64,000 nt of DNA from NCBI RefSeq assembly GCF_900099685.1, contig NZ_FNDW01000009.1:97653-161652 (forward strand). The letters run 5' to 3'. A program made the translations under genes and the position numbers. Below are positions 24,706 through 35,454 of the stretch, one piece after another. Origin of the DNA: Chryseobacterium taeanense. GTDB lineage: Bacteria; Bacteroidota; Bacteroidia; Flavobacteriales; Weeksellaceae. A model generated the notes under the pieces. The model had not been told where the DNA came from. It ran no database searches and saw only the letters and a program-made list of their open reading frames with translations. Position 1 is the stretch's first letter, and each line of letters starts with the position of its first letter.

Positions 24706-27700
24706 ATGAAAAAAATTTTACTGGCGTGCATGATGGCCTTAGGAATAGGTACATTTGCACAGACAAATGTCGCTAGTTATTCTTTTGTCAAGAGTACGGG
24801 CGTCACGTATACTCCTATTACTGGAGGAACGAAATTGTTTCCCTCAGGGACTAATACAACGTATGATAACGATGTTTCGGCTGCAATTCCTTTGTCTTCC
24901 CCATTTACTTTTGGTGGTGTTGCAATGAATAGTGTTTATGTCAGTGCAAATGGATTTATAACTTTTGGAGCTGCACCTGGAGGAACAAATTATACCCCTC
25001 TTTCAACATTGGGATCAACAACCGGAGCTATTTCTGCTTTTGGACAGGATGGAGGCTTTTCATCAACAGATACTGTACAGCCTTCAGGAAATCATGAAGT
25101 AAGATATGAAGATTTAGGAACTGAATTTGTTGTTCAGTGGCAGGATCATGCGAATTATTTTAACAGATCAACGGAAAGGTTGAATTTTCAAATCCGATTA
25201 GTGTACAGTACTGGTGAAATAAAGATTATTTATGGAAACTGCACAGATCCAGGAACGGCAAGTACTAGTGGAACTACACCCCAGGTAGGGATACGAGGAA
25301 ATAGTACAACATTTGCAAGTAACGTAAGCCCGCTAATGATTGGTAATGTACCTACAGGCACAAGTTGCGATTGGTCTAAAGCGGTAACTGGAAATTCAAA
25401 TGCAAGTACAATGCTTTTTTCAGGAACTACAAACGCAAGCGTTAAAATTCCGAATGGATTACAATTCTCATGGATGCCAGGAACCCAATTACCAGTCAGA
25501 ACTTTTGCGGCTACAACAGCAGTTACAACAAACGGAGCAACTGTTAGCTGGACGGCTCCGACGGGTGCGACTGCATATAATGTTCAGTATAGAGCTTTGG
25601 GAAGCTGTGACTGGACTGATTTTACAGGTAATCCTGTTTCAACAACAACGGCTTCATTGTCAGGATTAAACCAAAATACTACGTATCAGGTTCAGGTGCA
25701 AGCTCTGAATGGAGGATTACAGGCAATGTACTCCCATATACCAAATTTAGCAGGTACGGGTAATGGTTACGCTACGGCTGGTTCTTTTACAACATTAGCA
25801 AATTGTGCAAGCACAGTTACCGGTCTCGCTTCATCTGCAATAACTCCTGATGCCGCAACTATAAGCTGGACGGCTTCTACAACTCCTCCGGGAAATGGAT
25901 ATGAATATTATTACAGTACATCGGCTACAACACCTTTAAATAGTGTGACACCTTCAGGATCAACTACAGCAGGTGTGGTTACTGCTAATTTATCAGGATT
26001 GACTCCAAATACAACTTATAATTATTGGGTAAGAGCGAATTGTAATGGTGTTGATAAAGGAGTATGGTCTAGTTCGGCAAGTTTTACAACGCCTTCATTA
26101 TGTCCGACGATAACTGCTCCGGCGGCAGGTGCTACCGGCGTAAGTACTATACCTACAATAACCTGGACTGCGATTAATGGAGCTATAGGATATAAAGTGA
26201 ATGTTGGAACAACCTCAGGAGGTAATGATATTGTAAATAATGCTGATGTTACTGGAACATCATATACTTTTGCATCTCCATTAAATACTTCTACTAAATA
26301 TTATTATACAGTTAGTGGATACACAGCAAATACAGCTGCAACAACTTGTACGGTCAGAGATTTTACGACGATTTGTTCTGTTTTGTCAGCTCCTTATTCA
26401 GAAACGTTTTCATCAGGAATACTACCCAATTGTTGGAGTACTCAAAACCCTACATCGACATCAACAGATCCTAATGTAAAATGGAAATTTACAGGAAATG
26501 CAGATTATGGTGCTAGCTTGGCAAATAATGGCAGGGCTTCGGGTACTTATGCCTGGGTAGATGCAAGTTCTCCCTATACAGGAATACATAATGTAGAATT
26601 ACTCTCTCCATCTATTAATTTAACAGGCTTAGCTGTACCTTATGTGTCATTCGAATGGTTTAAAAATCACTCCACTTCAACGTCGACAACGGTATCTCCT
26701 TCTAGTTATGATAACAATAAGTTAACTCTTGATATAAATGATGGCAATGGATGGGTGACAATATTCACGGGTACTACAAATTCTCAATTGTGGAGAAGTG
26801 AAGGAATTGTTTTGGCATCAAATTATATAGGAGCAACTGTACAATTAAGATTTTCGGTTGATAAAGATGTAGCGGGTAATGGTTATTTCTACGATGATAT
26901 TTTATTAGATAATGTGGAAATAAAAGAAGCTCCTTCGTGCCTTTCTCCGAATTCTTTAGCTTTTAGTAATCTGACTTCTACAGGGGCAGATATTAACTGG
27001 ATGGCTCCAACTATTCCTCCGGCTATGGGCTATGATGTGTATTATAGCTCAAATAATACTGCGCCTACAGGGTCTACTATTCCACAATATACTGGAATTA
27101 CAGGGACAATGCAGAATGTTCCCGGAACTTCAGGATCTACTTTCTATGTATGGGTAAGATCAAATTGTTCTGTTTCAAGTCAAAGTACATGGGTTGGGCC
27201 TGTGACATATACAATACCTTTCCCTCCTCCAGCAAACGACATTTGCTCTGGAGCAATCTCTTTAACTGTAGGAGGTGTATTTGCAGATAATGCTTTAACA
27301 ACTTCAAATGCCGGTGCTACAACGGATGGTACAACATCATGCCAAAGCAATAGAGGAGACAATGTTTGGTTTTCAGTAATAGTTCCTGCAAGTGGAAATG
27401 TTACAGTAGAAACAAAAGGAGTTACAGGATCGGGATTATTAGATACAGTTCTTTCTGCACACAGTGGAACATGTGGATCATTAACATCAATTGCTTGTAA
27501 TGATGATAACCCTGCCGGGGGAGTTTATTCAATAGTTTCATTGACAGGACAAACTCCGGGATCAACCTTATACTTTAGTGTATGGAGATATACAGGAACT
27601 GCGGGAGGTGTAAGTACAAATGGACAATTCCAGATTTCAGCATATGATTCATCACTTGCTTTAGCTACAAATGAAGTAAAGACAAAAAAATCACTTAATG

Positions 27701-27912
27701 TTTATCCTAATCCATTTAGTGAGGTACTAAATATTTCTGATGCTACTAATGTGAAAAATGTTTTGGTTACAGACTTTTCAGGAAGATTGATGAAAACAAT
27801 TCCTAATCCGGGATCTGAACTTCATTTGGGAGAACTGAAACAAGGTATGTATTTAGTGACTTTAGAAATGAAAGATGGTTCTAAACAAACAATTAAAGCT
27901 ATTAAGAAGTAA
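24706..27912 (+). CDS. T9SS-exported multidomain surface protein
   Basis: A 1068-residue secreted protein with a signal peptide (KKILLACMMALGIGTFAQ). A beta-sandwich with no assigned family (about 20-250) is followed by fibronectin type III domains (about 260-365 and 370-465), another sandwich, a MAM-like choice-of-anchor domain (about 560-745), a further FN3, a PPC-like domain (NDICSGAISLTVGG onwards, about 845-975) and a type A T9SS sorting domain (VYPNPFSEVLNISD). The C-terminal domain is almost identical in wording to its two neighbours, indicating paralogy. Surface location is secure; function is unknown. Confidence 0.83.
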   Translation: MKKILLACMMALGIGTFAQTNVASYSFVKSTGVTYTPITGGTKLFPSGTNTTYDNDVSAAIPLSSPFTFGGVAMNSVYVSANGFITFGAAPGGTNYTPLSTLGSTTGAISAFGQDGGFSSTDTVQPSGNHEVRYEDLGTEFVVQWQDHANYFNRSTERLNFQIRLVYSTGEIKIIYGNCTDPGTASTSGTTPQVGIRGNSTTFASNVSPLMIGNVPTGTSCDWSKAVTGNSNASTMLFSGTTNASVKIPNGLQFSWMPGTQLPVRTFAATTAVTTNGATVSWTAPTGATAYNVQYRALGSCDWTDFTGNPVSTTTASLSGLNQNTTYQVQVQALNGGLQAMYSHIPNLAGTGNGYATAGSFTTLANCASTVTGLASSAITPDAATISWTASTTPPGNGYEYYYSTSATTPLNSVTPSGSTTAGVVTANLSGLTPNTTYNYWVRANCNGVDKGVWSSSASFTTPSLCPTITAPAAGATGVSTIPTITWTAINGAIGYKVNVGTTSGGNDIVNNADVTGTSYTFASPLNTSTKYYYTVSGYTANTAATTCTVRDFTTICSVLSAPYSETFSSGILPNCWSTQNPTSTSTDPNVKWKFTGNADYGASLANNGRASGTYAWVDASSPYTGIHNVELLSPSINLTGLAVPYVSFEWFKNHSTSTSTTVSPSSYDNNKLTLDINDGNGWVTIFTGTTNSQLWRSEGIVLASNYIGATVQLRFSVDKDVAGNGYFYDDILLDNVEIKEAPSCLSPNSLAFSNLTSTGADINWMAPTIPPAMGYDVYYSSNNTAPTGSTIPQYTGITGTMQNVPGTSGSTFYVWVRSNCSVSSQSTWVGPVTYTIPFPPPANDICSGAISLTVGGVFADNALTTSNAGATTDGTTSCQSNRGDNVWFSVIVPASGNVTVETKGVTGSGLLDTVLSAHSGTCGSLTSIACNDDNPAGGVYSIVSLTGQTPGSTLYFSVWRYTGTAGGVSTNGQFQISAYDSSLALATNEVKTKKSLNVYPNPFSEVLNISDATNVKNVLVTDFSGRLMKTIPNPGSELHLGELKQGMYLVTLEMKDGSKQTIKAIKK

Positions 27913-27939
27913 TTTTAAGCTTTTATCATAAAATAAGTT

Positions 27940-27971
27940 AGAGACTGTTTGAAAGGGCAGTCTCTATTTTG
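27940..27971 (+). terminator. Terminator after the second T9SS surface protein
   Basis: AGAGACTG/CAGTCTCT stem with a 10-base loop and a T-rich tail. Confidence 0.75.
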
Positions 27972-28126
27972 TTTGTTGTAAAAATAATTTCAACATTGTA
28001 AGGTTATTTAATTATATATGAATAATTTTTTATGATATAGAAGTTTTTATTAAAAAAAATGGTATTATTATAATTAATTTAAAAATATTATTATTAATTT
28101 AGTTTATAACTTATAAAAACTAGTTT

Positions 28127-30097
28127 ATGACAAAATTTCTACTCTCATGCCTATTCTTTTTAGGCGTGATGCTTAATGCCCAAATCACATTGGGTTCGGG
28201 AAGCACTGATGTCGGAGTTGCTCCGATAAGTACCTATTTCGGTTATTCGTACACACAGCAGATTTTTACCAAACAGGAAATTAATGCAAATGCAGCGGGA
28301 AATATTACGGGGCTTAAATTTTATATTGATCCTTCAATGTCGATTGCAAATTCGTCTCAATGGGTTGTGTATCTGGGGCAAACTACCAAAACCGACTTTA
28401 CTTCAGATTCAGATTGGATTCCGCTTTCACAACTTACACAGGTGTTTTCTGGGACAGTAACTAATACGAATGGAGTAATTGAAGTTACCTTTGCGACACC
28501 TTATCCTTATAATAATGTAGATAACCTGGTAGTCGCGGCTGAAGAAAATTCGGCAGGTTATGATGATAATGATTATGCTGAAGCAATGTATGTTTATTCT
28601 GGAGCAGTAAACTCAACGATCACTTACAGAGATGACAGTACAGATCCGGATCCTGCTTCTCCTCCGGACGGAGTACGTAGAGATTATAAATCTGTTACCA
28701 CTTTTGAAGGTTTAACGATGAGTGCTACAGCTGCATGTCCTCTTGTTACCTATCCTCTAAATAATTCTTCTTTTGTTCCTTTATCTCCAGATATAACATG
28801 GAATAATTCAGCTGGTGCCACAAGCTACAAGGTTTCCATTGGTACAACTTCAGGTGGAACAGATGTGGCTAATCAGGTTTCTGTTACCACAAACAGCTTT
28901 ACACCTGCAGCACCATTTGCTCCTAATACTGTTCTTTATCTCAAAGTTATTGCAGTAAACTCAGCTGGTGAATCGGCAGGATGCTCTGAAGTAATGTTTA
29001 CAACCGCACCTCCGCCGCCTGTTAATGACGAGTGCGCCACAGCAATTACATTAACGGTAAATCCGGATATGAATTGTGGTACTGTAACCGCTGGTTATAC
29101 TGTTGGAGCTACTGATTCTGGAACAATACCAGATCCTTGCTATGGAGATCCTGATGATGATGTTTGGTTTAAATTTGTTGCAACTGCTACAACTCACAAA
29201 ATATCACTTTTAAATATACAGTCAGTAGGAAGTACTACAGATGATACCGATACTTATTTCCAAGTATTTAGTGGAGGATGTGGTGCGCTGTCTAGTATTT
29301 ATTGCTCAGATCCGGCATCGGGTACTGTGAGTGGTCTTACGCCAGGAGAAACTTATCTGGTAAGAGTTTATAGTTATTATGGTACTGGCAGTAATCAAAG
29401 TTTTGATGTTTGTGTCGGTACATTCCCGCCACCACCTGCTAATGATGATTGCAGCGGAGCTATTGCAGCAACATCTTTTCCATATACTTATGTTCAGAAC
29501 GACGGAGCCGGAGCTACTAATAATGCCGGAATGATAGATGTGTGCAGCAGTGCCTCTATGAATGATGGTACTTGGTTTACTTTCGTTGGTGATGGTGACA
29601 CATTTAATATTACCGTAACAATGCCTGCAGGAAGCGATTTTGATCCACGGATCGGAGTGTACAGCGGAACATGTTCTGCTCTGTCATGCGAAGATACTGT
29701 AGATGATGCAGGGGCAGGAGGTGCTGAAACACTTTCTATATCAACAGTTTCCGGAAATACTTATTACGTAAACGTTGGATATTACAGTGGTTTTTATGAT
29801 GAACCGGAAGGAACATTTACCATAGATATAAATAAAGGTACATTAGGAACTTCTGATGTGAAGTCTGAGAAGAAAAATATCAAAGTTTATCCTAATCCTT
29901 TCTCTGATGTTGTAAATATTTCGGACCCAGCTAATGTTAAATCGGTCTCTGTTTCTGATGTTTCAGGAAGATTGATAAGAGTGATTGATAATCCTGGATC
30001 TTCTATCCATTTAGGAGAATTGAGACAAGGGATATATCTGTTGACACTTGTAATGAAAGATGGTTCTAAACAGACCATAAAAACTATTAAGAAATAA
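28127..30097 (+). CDS. T9SS-exported protein with FN3 and PPC-like domains
   Basis: A 656-residue secreted protein. It has a signal peptide (TKFLLSCLFFLGVMLNAQ), an N-terminal jelly-roll-like part (about 20-200), an FN3-like domain (about 205-295), two PPC-like repeats each opened by a PPxxNDxC motif (about 300-435 and 437-570), and a type A T9SS sorting domain (VYPNPFSDVVNISD). It lacks the upstream element shared by the two preceding genes, so it may be regulated separately. Many acidic DDxD stretches suggest calcium binding; this is inference. Function unknown. Confidence 0.83.
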   Translation: MTKFLLSCLFFLGVMLNAQITLGSGSTDVGVAPISTYFGYSYTQQIFTKQEINANAAGNITGLKFYIDPSMSIANSSQWVVYLGQTTKTDFTSDSDWIPLSQLTQVFSGTVTNTNGVIEVTFATPYPYNNVDNLVVAAEENSAGYDDNDYAEAMYVYSGAVNSTITYRDDSTDPDPASPPDGVRRDYKSVTTFEGLTMSATAACPLVTYPLNNSSFVPLSPDITWNNSAGATSYKVSIGTTSGGTDVANQVSVTTNSFTPAAPFAPNTVLYLKVIAVNSAGESAGCSEVMFTTAPPPPVNDECATAITLTVNPDMNCGTVTAGYTVGATDSGTIPDPCYGDPDDDVWFKFVATATTHKISLLNIQSVGSTTDDTDTYFQVFSGGCGALSSIYCSDPASGTVSGLTPGETYLVRVYSYYGTGSNQSFDVCVGTFPPPPANDDCSGAIAATSFPYTYVQNDGAGATNNAGMIDVCSSASMNDGTWFTFVGDGDTFNITVTMPAGSDFDPRIGVYSGTCSALSCEDTVDDAGAGGAETLSISTVSGNTYYVNVGYYSGFYDEPEGTFTIDINKGTLGTSDVKSEKKNIKVYPNPFSDVVNISDPANVKSVSVSDVSGRLIRVIDNPGSSIHLGELRQGIYLLTLVMKDGSKQTIKTIKK

Positions 30098-30116
30098 TAG
30101 CAAAATTATAACAATG

Positions 30117-30147
30117 AAAGGCGGTCTTAAAAAAGACCGCCTTTTTT
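30117..30147 (+). terminator. Terminator after the third T9SS surface protein
   Basis: AAAGGCGGTCTT pairs with AAGACCGCCTTT, followed by further Ts. The strong stem could also stop minus-strand transcripts coming from the channel operon. Confidence 0.85.
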
Positions 30148-30170
30148 CATTAAGTAGATTTTAAATCATA

Positions 30171-30329
30171 TTATTTGTCAGGGACTGGCTGTAAATTTCC
30201 GGTATTAAGACTTTCAAAAACAGCAGGAAAAAAAGTAACAAGAACAAAATAAATAATGACTATTAAGACAACTAAAGAAAATAGAATCACTACTAAAGAA
30301 TTAGGTTTATTTTTCTTTTTTGGTTCCAT
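30171..30329 (-). CDS. 52-residue single-pass membrane protein behind the K+ channel
   Basis: A short gene of 52 codons with an ATG start. The N-terminus is basic (MEPKKKNKPN), residues 11-36 form one strongly hydrophobic helix, and the tail is short and mildly acidic (NTGNLQPVPDK). It begins 40 bases after the channel stop on the same strand and ends before a strong hairpin, so the two probably share a transcript. The positive-inside rule puts the N-terminus in the cytoplasm. I recognise no family. It may be a small channel-associated protein, but that is inferred only from position. Confidence 0.6.
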   Translation of the reverse strand: MEPKKKNKPNSLVVILFSLVVLIVIIYFVLVTFFPAVFESLNTGNLQPVPDK

Positions 30330-30369
30330 GAGATATATTATTTGGTTAATAGAAATTGAATAATTTACG

Positions 30370-31197
30370 TTAAGCTAATTTCTTGCCACATTGCTTACAA
30401 TATCTCGCATCATCATCAATATCCTCATTCCCGCAACGATCGCATACTTTTTCCAGATTCTGTCTTTTATTCCTCATTTCCGCAGTTACAATTCCGGTTG
30501 GAACAGCGATAATTGAATAACCCGCCAGCATAAGAACCACCGCAAAGAATTTCCCCATAGGTGTTATTGGAGAAACATCACCGTATCCAACAGTCGTTAC
30601 CGTAACCACTGCCCAGTAGATCGATTGCGGAATAGTTTCAAAACCGGGCCTACCTCCTTCCACCATAAACATCAGAGAACCAACGATCACGGAAAAAATA
30701 ATGAGAAATAAAAGGAAAATATAAATTTTTCTTGAGCTGTTTTTCAATGCCCTTACTATGACAAAACCGTCATTCATAAAATCCAGGAGATTAAAAACCC
30801 TGAAAACCCTCAGCATTCTCAGCATTCTGAAAATGAGAAAATATTTGGTAACCGGAAAGAAAAAACTCAGATAAAAAGGAATCAGCGCCAAAAAATCAAT
30901 GATACCGAAAAAGCTGAAAATATAATGGCGTTTATTTTTCACAACAGCAATTCGGAAAGCATATTCTACGGAAAATAAAATAGAGATAACCCACTCCAGA
31001 ATAATAAAAGTGTAGTGGAATCTTTTGTCAAGTTTCGGAATACTTTCCATCATGATAATAGCCGTGCTTATCAGGATTAATAAAAGCAAAATAATATCGA
31101 AAAGCTTTCCAAGTTTTGTATCTGAGCGATAAATGATTCTGTAGAGATATCTTTTCCACCAGGTATCTTCCGGAACAAGATTATGTTCTCTATCCAT
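30370..31197 (-). CDS. Voltage-gated-type potassium channel with C-terminal zinc ribbon
   Basis: A 275-residue six-helix ion channel. S1 starts near residue 33; S4 is recognisable by arginines every third position in FRMLRMLRVFRVF (123-135); the pore filter TTVGYGD (201-207) is that of K+ channels. The C-terminus, after S6, ends in a four-cysteine zinc ribbon (C252, C255, C267, C270) in place of the usual tetramerisation or RCK domain. Located in the inner membrane. The zinc ribbon may aid assembly or sensing; that is inference. Divergent from the Nif3-like gene. Confidence 0.9.
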   Translation of the reverse strand: MDREHNLVPEDTWWKRYLYRIIYRSDTKLGKLFDIILLLLILISTAIIMMESIPKLDKRFHYTFIILEWVISILFSVEYAFRIAVVKNKRHYIFSFFGIIDFLALIPFYLSFFFPVTKYFLIFRMLRMLRVFRVFNLLDFMNDGFVIVRALKNSSRKIYIFLLFLIIFSVIVGSLMFMVEGGRPGFETIPQSIYWAVVTVTTVGYGDVSPITPMGKFFAVVLMLAGYSIIAVPTGIVTAEMRNKRQNLEKVCDRCGNEDIDDDARYCKQCGKKLA

Positions 31198-31258
31198 TTT
31201 AATGTTTTTTTAAATATAACAAATTATCCTTATTTTCGTGACAAACATACAGAATAAA

Positions 31259-32356
31259 ATGAAAATTAGAGATGTTATTTCAAAGATAGAAAAGCGAATT
31301 CCGTTACAAAAAGCGGAGGATTTTGATAATGTCGGACTGTTGTGCGGTTCATACGACCGCGATGTAAGTGGAATATTGATATGTCATGATGCACTCGAAA
31401 ATGTAGTTGATGAAGCAATCCTGAAAAATTGTAATCTCATCGTATGTTTTCATCCTATTATTTTTTCAGGGTTAAAATCCTTAACAGGTAAAAATTACGT
31501 AGAAAAAGCGGTCATCAAAGCTATTGAAAATAAAGTTGCCATCTATGCTATCCACACCGCTTTTGATAATGATTACTTTGGAGTAAATGCAGGAATTTGT
31601 AATCAGCTCGGTCTGAAAGACCTTAAAATTCTTCAGCCAAAGAAGAATGATTTGAAACAGCTGACGGTTTTTGTTCCGAAAGAATATTCAGAAAAGTTAA
31701 AAGAATCACTTTTTGAGGCAGGAGCCGGAAGTATAGGCTTTTATGATGAGTGCAGTTTTACCATAAACGGAAACGGAACTTTCAGACCGGTGGAAGGTTC
31801 GAATCCTTTTTCGGGGCAGCAAAATGTACGGGAAAATGCAGATGAAGATATGATTTCTGTAATTTTTGAAGGATACAATCAAGGGCAGATTATTTCAGCG
31901 ATGAAGTCTACACATCCTTATGAGGAAGTTGCGCACCAGATTTATAGTCTGGATAATGCCAATCATTACACGGGGCTTGGGATGTATGGCGATTTTGAGG
32001 AAGCTATGGATGAAAAGGATTTTTTAAAATTAGTTAAAGATAAATTCAGTCTTGAAGTCATCAGGCATTCGGATTTTACTAATAAAAAAATTAAAAGAGT
32101 AGGGGTTTTAGGCGGATCTGGAGCAAGCGGGATAAAATCTGCAATTTCCAAAAAATGTGATGCTTATCTAACCGGAGATGTGAAGTATCACGATTTTTTT
32201 CTGGCAGAATCTAAAATGATGATCTGTGATATAGGACATTTCGAGTCAGAACAATTTGTAACTCAACAATTATTTGAAATTTTGTCACAAAAATTTAGTA
32301 CATTTGCAATCTCAAAATCTATTGAGAAAACAAACCCGGTAAATTATTTCATTTAA
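31259..32356 (+). CDS. Nif3-like dinuclear metal-centre protein (GTP cyclohydrolase I type 2 family)
   Basis: A 365-residue Nif3/YbgI-family protein. Conserved metal-ligand segments are present: CFHPIIFSGLKSL near 72, AIHTAFDND near 100, and the C-terminal IGHFESEQF. A central inserted domain (about 120-240, YSEKLKESLFEAGAGSIGFYDECSF) is the common PII-like insert of long Nif3 proteins. The frame is open to a GTG at 31238, but a TATTTTCG promoter-like box lies just there, so the ATG at 31259 is preferred. The molecular role of the family is unsettled. It is followed after 3 bases by the coiled-coil gene, a pair often found together in Bacteroidetes. Confidence 0.85.
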   Translation: MKIRDVISKIEKRIPLQKAEDFDNVGLLCGSYDRDVSGILICHDALENVVDEAILKNCNLIVCFHPIIFSGLKSLTGKNYVEKAVIKAIENKVAIYAIHTAFDNDYFGVNAGICNQLGLKDLKILQPKKNDLKQLTVFVPKEYSEKLKESLFEAGAGSIGFYDECSFTINGNGTFRPVEGSNPFSGQQNVRENADEDMISVIFEGYNQGQIISAMKSTHPYEEVAHQIYSLDNANHYTGLGMYGDFEEAMDEKDFLKLVKDKFSLEVIRHSDFTNKKIKRVGVLGGSGASGIKSAISKKCDAYLTGDVKYHDFFLAESKMMICDIGHFESEQFVTQQLFEILSQKFSTFAISKSIEKTNPVNYFI

Positions 32357-32359
32357 AAT

Positions 32360-33136
32360 ATGGCAAAAACCAACGATATTTCAGTTGAAGAGAAGTTAAG
32401 AGCTTTATACGATTTGCAGATCATTGATTCTAGATTGGACGAAATCCGAAATACAAGAGGAGAATTGCCAATCGAAGTAGAGGATCTTGAAATTGAAATC
32501 GAAGGTCTTGAAAAAAGAGCTGAAAAATTTCATGCAGACATAAAAGATCAGGACGATCAGATCAAAACAAAGCATGAAGTAATCAACCATGCAAAAACTT
32601 TAATTGAAAAATACAAATCTCAGCAGGATAATGTAAGAAACAATAAAGAGTTTGAAGCATTAAGTAAAGAAATTGAATATCAGGAACTTGAAATTCAACT
32701 TGCTGAAAAAAGAATTAAAGAATTCGGTGCTAAAATCGCTCATAAGAACGAAACGCTGGACGAGTTGAATGCAAAGATCGATGATCTTAGAAATCACCTG
32801 AAATTTAAAAAAGAAGAATTAGAAGGCCTTGTTTCTGAAACACAAAAAGAAGAAGACTATTTAATTGAGCAGTCTAAAGAGTTTGCTGCGAAAATTGATG
32901 AAAGATTATTGGCTTCTTATAACAGAATCAGAACCAATTCTCCTAATGGACTTGCAGTAGTAGGATTAGAGAGAGGTGCTCCGAAAGGATCTTTCTTCAC
33001 CATTCCGCCACAGAAGCAGATGGAGATTGCTCAAAGAAAGAAAATCATTATTGATGAGCACTCAGGAAAAATCCTTGTTGACGACGAGTTGGTAATGGAA
33101 GAAAACGAAAAAATGAAATCTGTAATTAAGTTTTAA
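32360..33136 (+). CDS. Coiled-coil protein of the CT398/zinc-ribbon family
   Basis: A 258-residue protein, mostly two long heptad-rich helices (about 25-190, very rich in Glu and Lys) followed by a short beta C-terminus (GAPKGSFFTIPPQKQMEIAQRKK). The family usually ends in a four-cysteine zinc ribbon; here the cysteines are missing, although the surrounding sequence (IIIDEHSGKILVDDEL) matches the fold. It is translationally close to the Nif3-like gene (3 bases) and probably acts with it. Exact function unknown. Confidence 0.75.
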   Translation: MAKTNDISVEEKLRALYDLQIIDSRLDEIRNTRGELPIEVEDLEIEIEGLEKRAEKFHADIKDQDDQIKTKHEVINHAKTLIEKYKSQQDNVRNNKEFEALSKEIEYQELEIQLAEKRIKEFGAKIAHKNETLDELNAKIDDLRNHLKFKKEELEGLVSETQKEEDYLIEQSKEFAAKIDERLLASYNRIRTNSPNGLAVVGLERGAPKGSFFTIPPQKQMEIAQRKKIIIDEHSGKILVDDELVMEENEKMKSVIKF

Positions 33137-33160
33137 TTTTAATTGCATTTTTAAAATATG

Positions 33161-33192
33161 AAAGCTGCCTCATTTGAGGCAGCTTTTTTTAG
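33161..33192 (+). terminator. Terminator after the Nif3 operon
   Basis: AAAGCTGCCTC pairs with GAGGCAGCTTT around a 3-base ATT loop, followed by Ts. Confidence 0.85.
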
Positions 33193-33343
33193 TTTTGGAT
33201 ATATCTTTAAATTTATAAATAGAAATAGCCGGATTGGATGAATTTTATTCTTACTATTATAATTCTGTAATCGCTTCTAATTGATATTATGACGGTTGCA
33301 TTGTATTCAAAACCTCATTTCCAGTTTTGATCCTATTTTAATA

Positions 33344-34789
<1,446 letters not shown>

Positions 34790-34799
34790 TTATTTTAAT

Positions 34800-34807
34800 T
34801 ATTTTTG
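34800..34807 (+). promoter_or_regulatory. TAnnTTTG box of the HopJ-like gene
   Basis: TATTTTTG, 15 bases before the ATG at 34823. Confidence 0.5.
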
Positions 34808-34822
34808 AAATAAATTAAAAAT

Positions 34823-35155
34823 ATGTTATTTGAACAATTGGAAAAATCATCGGAAGAAATTATGTTTAAAGATGTTATTGCATTCATAGATCAACATTAT
34901 GATTTTATACCCACAAAATTCACCAATGGAAATACGGTGAATGAAGCCAATCAGAATAACGGTTCGTGTAAAGTTTTCAGTTTTGCTAAATTAAACGATC
35001 TCTCAAAGCAGGAAACGCTCAAACTTTTTGGAGAATTTTACAGAGAAGACGTTTTGAAAAATCCTAAAGGCACCGATCATCAGAATATCCGAAACTTTAT
35101 GGAATTTGGTTGGGAAGGAATTTCTTTTGAAGGAAAGGCTTTGGTGAGAAAATAA
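34823..35155 (+). CDS. HopJ-family protein
   Basis: A 110-residue protein with the HopJ signature: a helical N-terminus, FTNGNTVNEANQNNGSCKVF (35-54), and the ending FMEFGWEGISFEGKALVRK. HopJ was named for a Pseudomonas type III effector, but the family is widespread in free-living bacteria without type III secretion, so an effector role is not implied. It is divergent from rtcB and upstream of the WYL regulator gene. Function unknown. Confidence 0.8.
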   Translation: MLFEQLEKSSEEIMFKDVIAFIDQHYDFIPTKFTNGNTVNEANQNNGSCKVFSFAKLNDLSKQETLKLFGEFYREDVLKNPKGTDHQNIRNFMEFGWEGISFEGKALVRK

Positions 35156-35221
35156 TGTTTAAGTCATTGGAGGAACATCACGACAAAGCAATCTTGAGAC
35201 TGTTAATAATATCTGAAATTG

Positions 35222-35440
35222 TCATTCTGAAAGAAACGAAGTGTAGTGAAGAATCTCGTTTTTAATGTCGAAAGTAAATGTAACTATTTCCTTCTTTCGC
35301 GTGAGGGATGCGGAGGGTCTGACTGAAAGGAGGAGTTTCGGCTCGGGGCGAAGCCCCGAGCCGAAACCGAAACGAAAGTGAAGCCCGCAGCAGCCCGGCC
35401 CGATGAAAAGATTGAGCGAAGGCAGAGGGACACGCCCAAA
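35222..35440. repeat. GC-rich dispersed repeat with perfect palindrome
   Basis: A GC-rich patch in an AT-rich background. At its centre GTTTCGGCTCGGGGC (35335-35349) and GCCCCGAGCCGAAAC (35353-35367) form a 15-bp perfect stem with a GAA loop. The left end (GTCATTCTGAAAGAAACGAAG) and right end look like a non-coding mobile repeat. Short reading frames inside are artefacts of its composition. It runs almost up to the WYL gene start. Confidence 0.7.
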
Positions 35441-35454
35441 TAAAAATATAAAAT

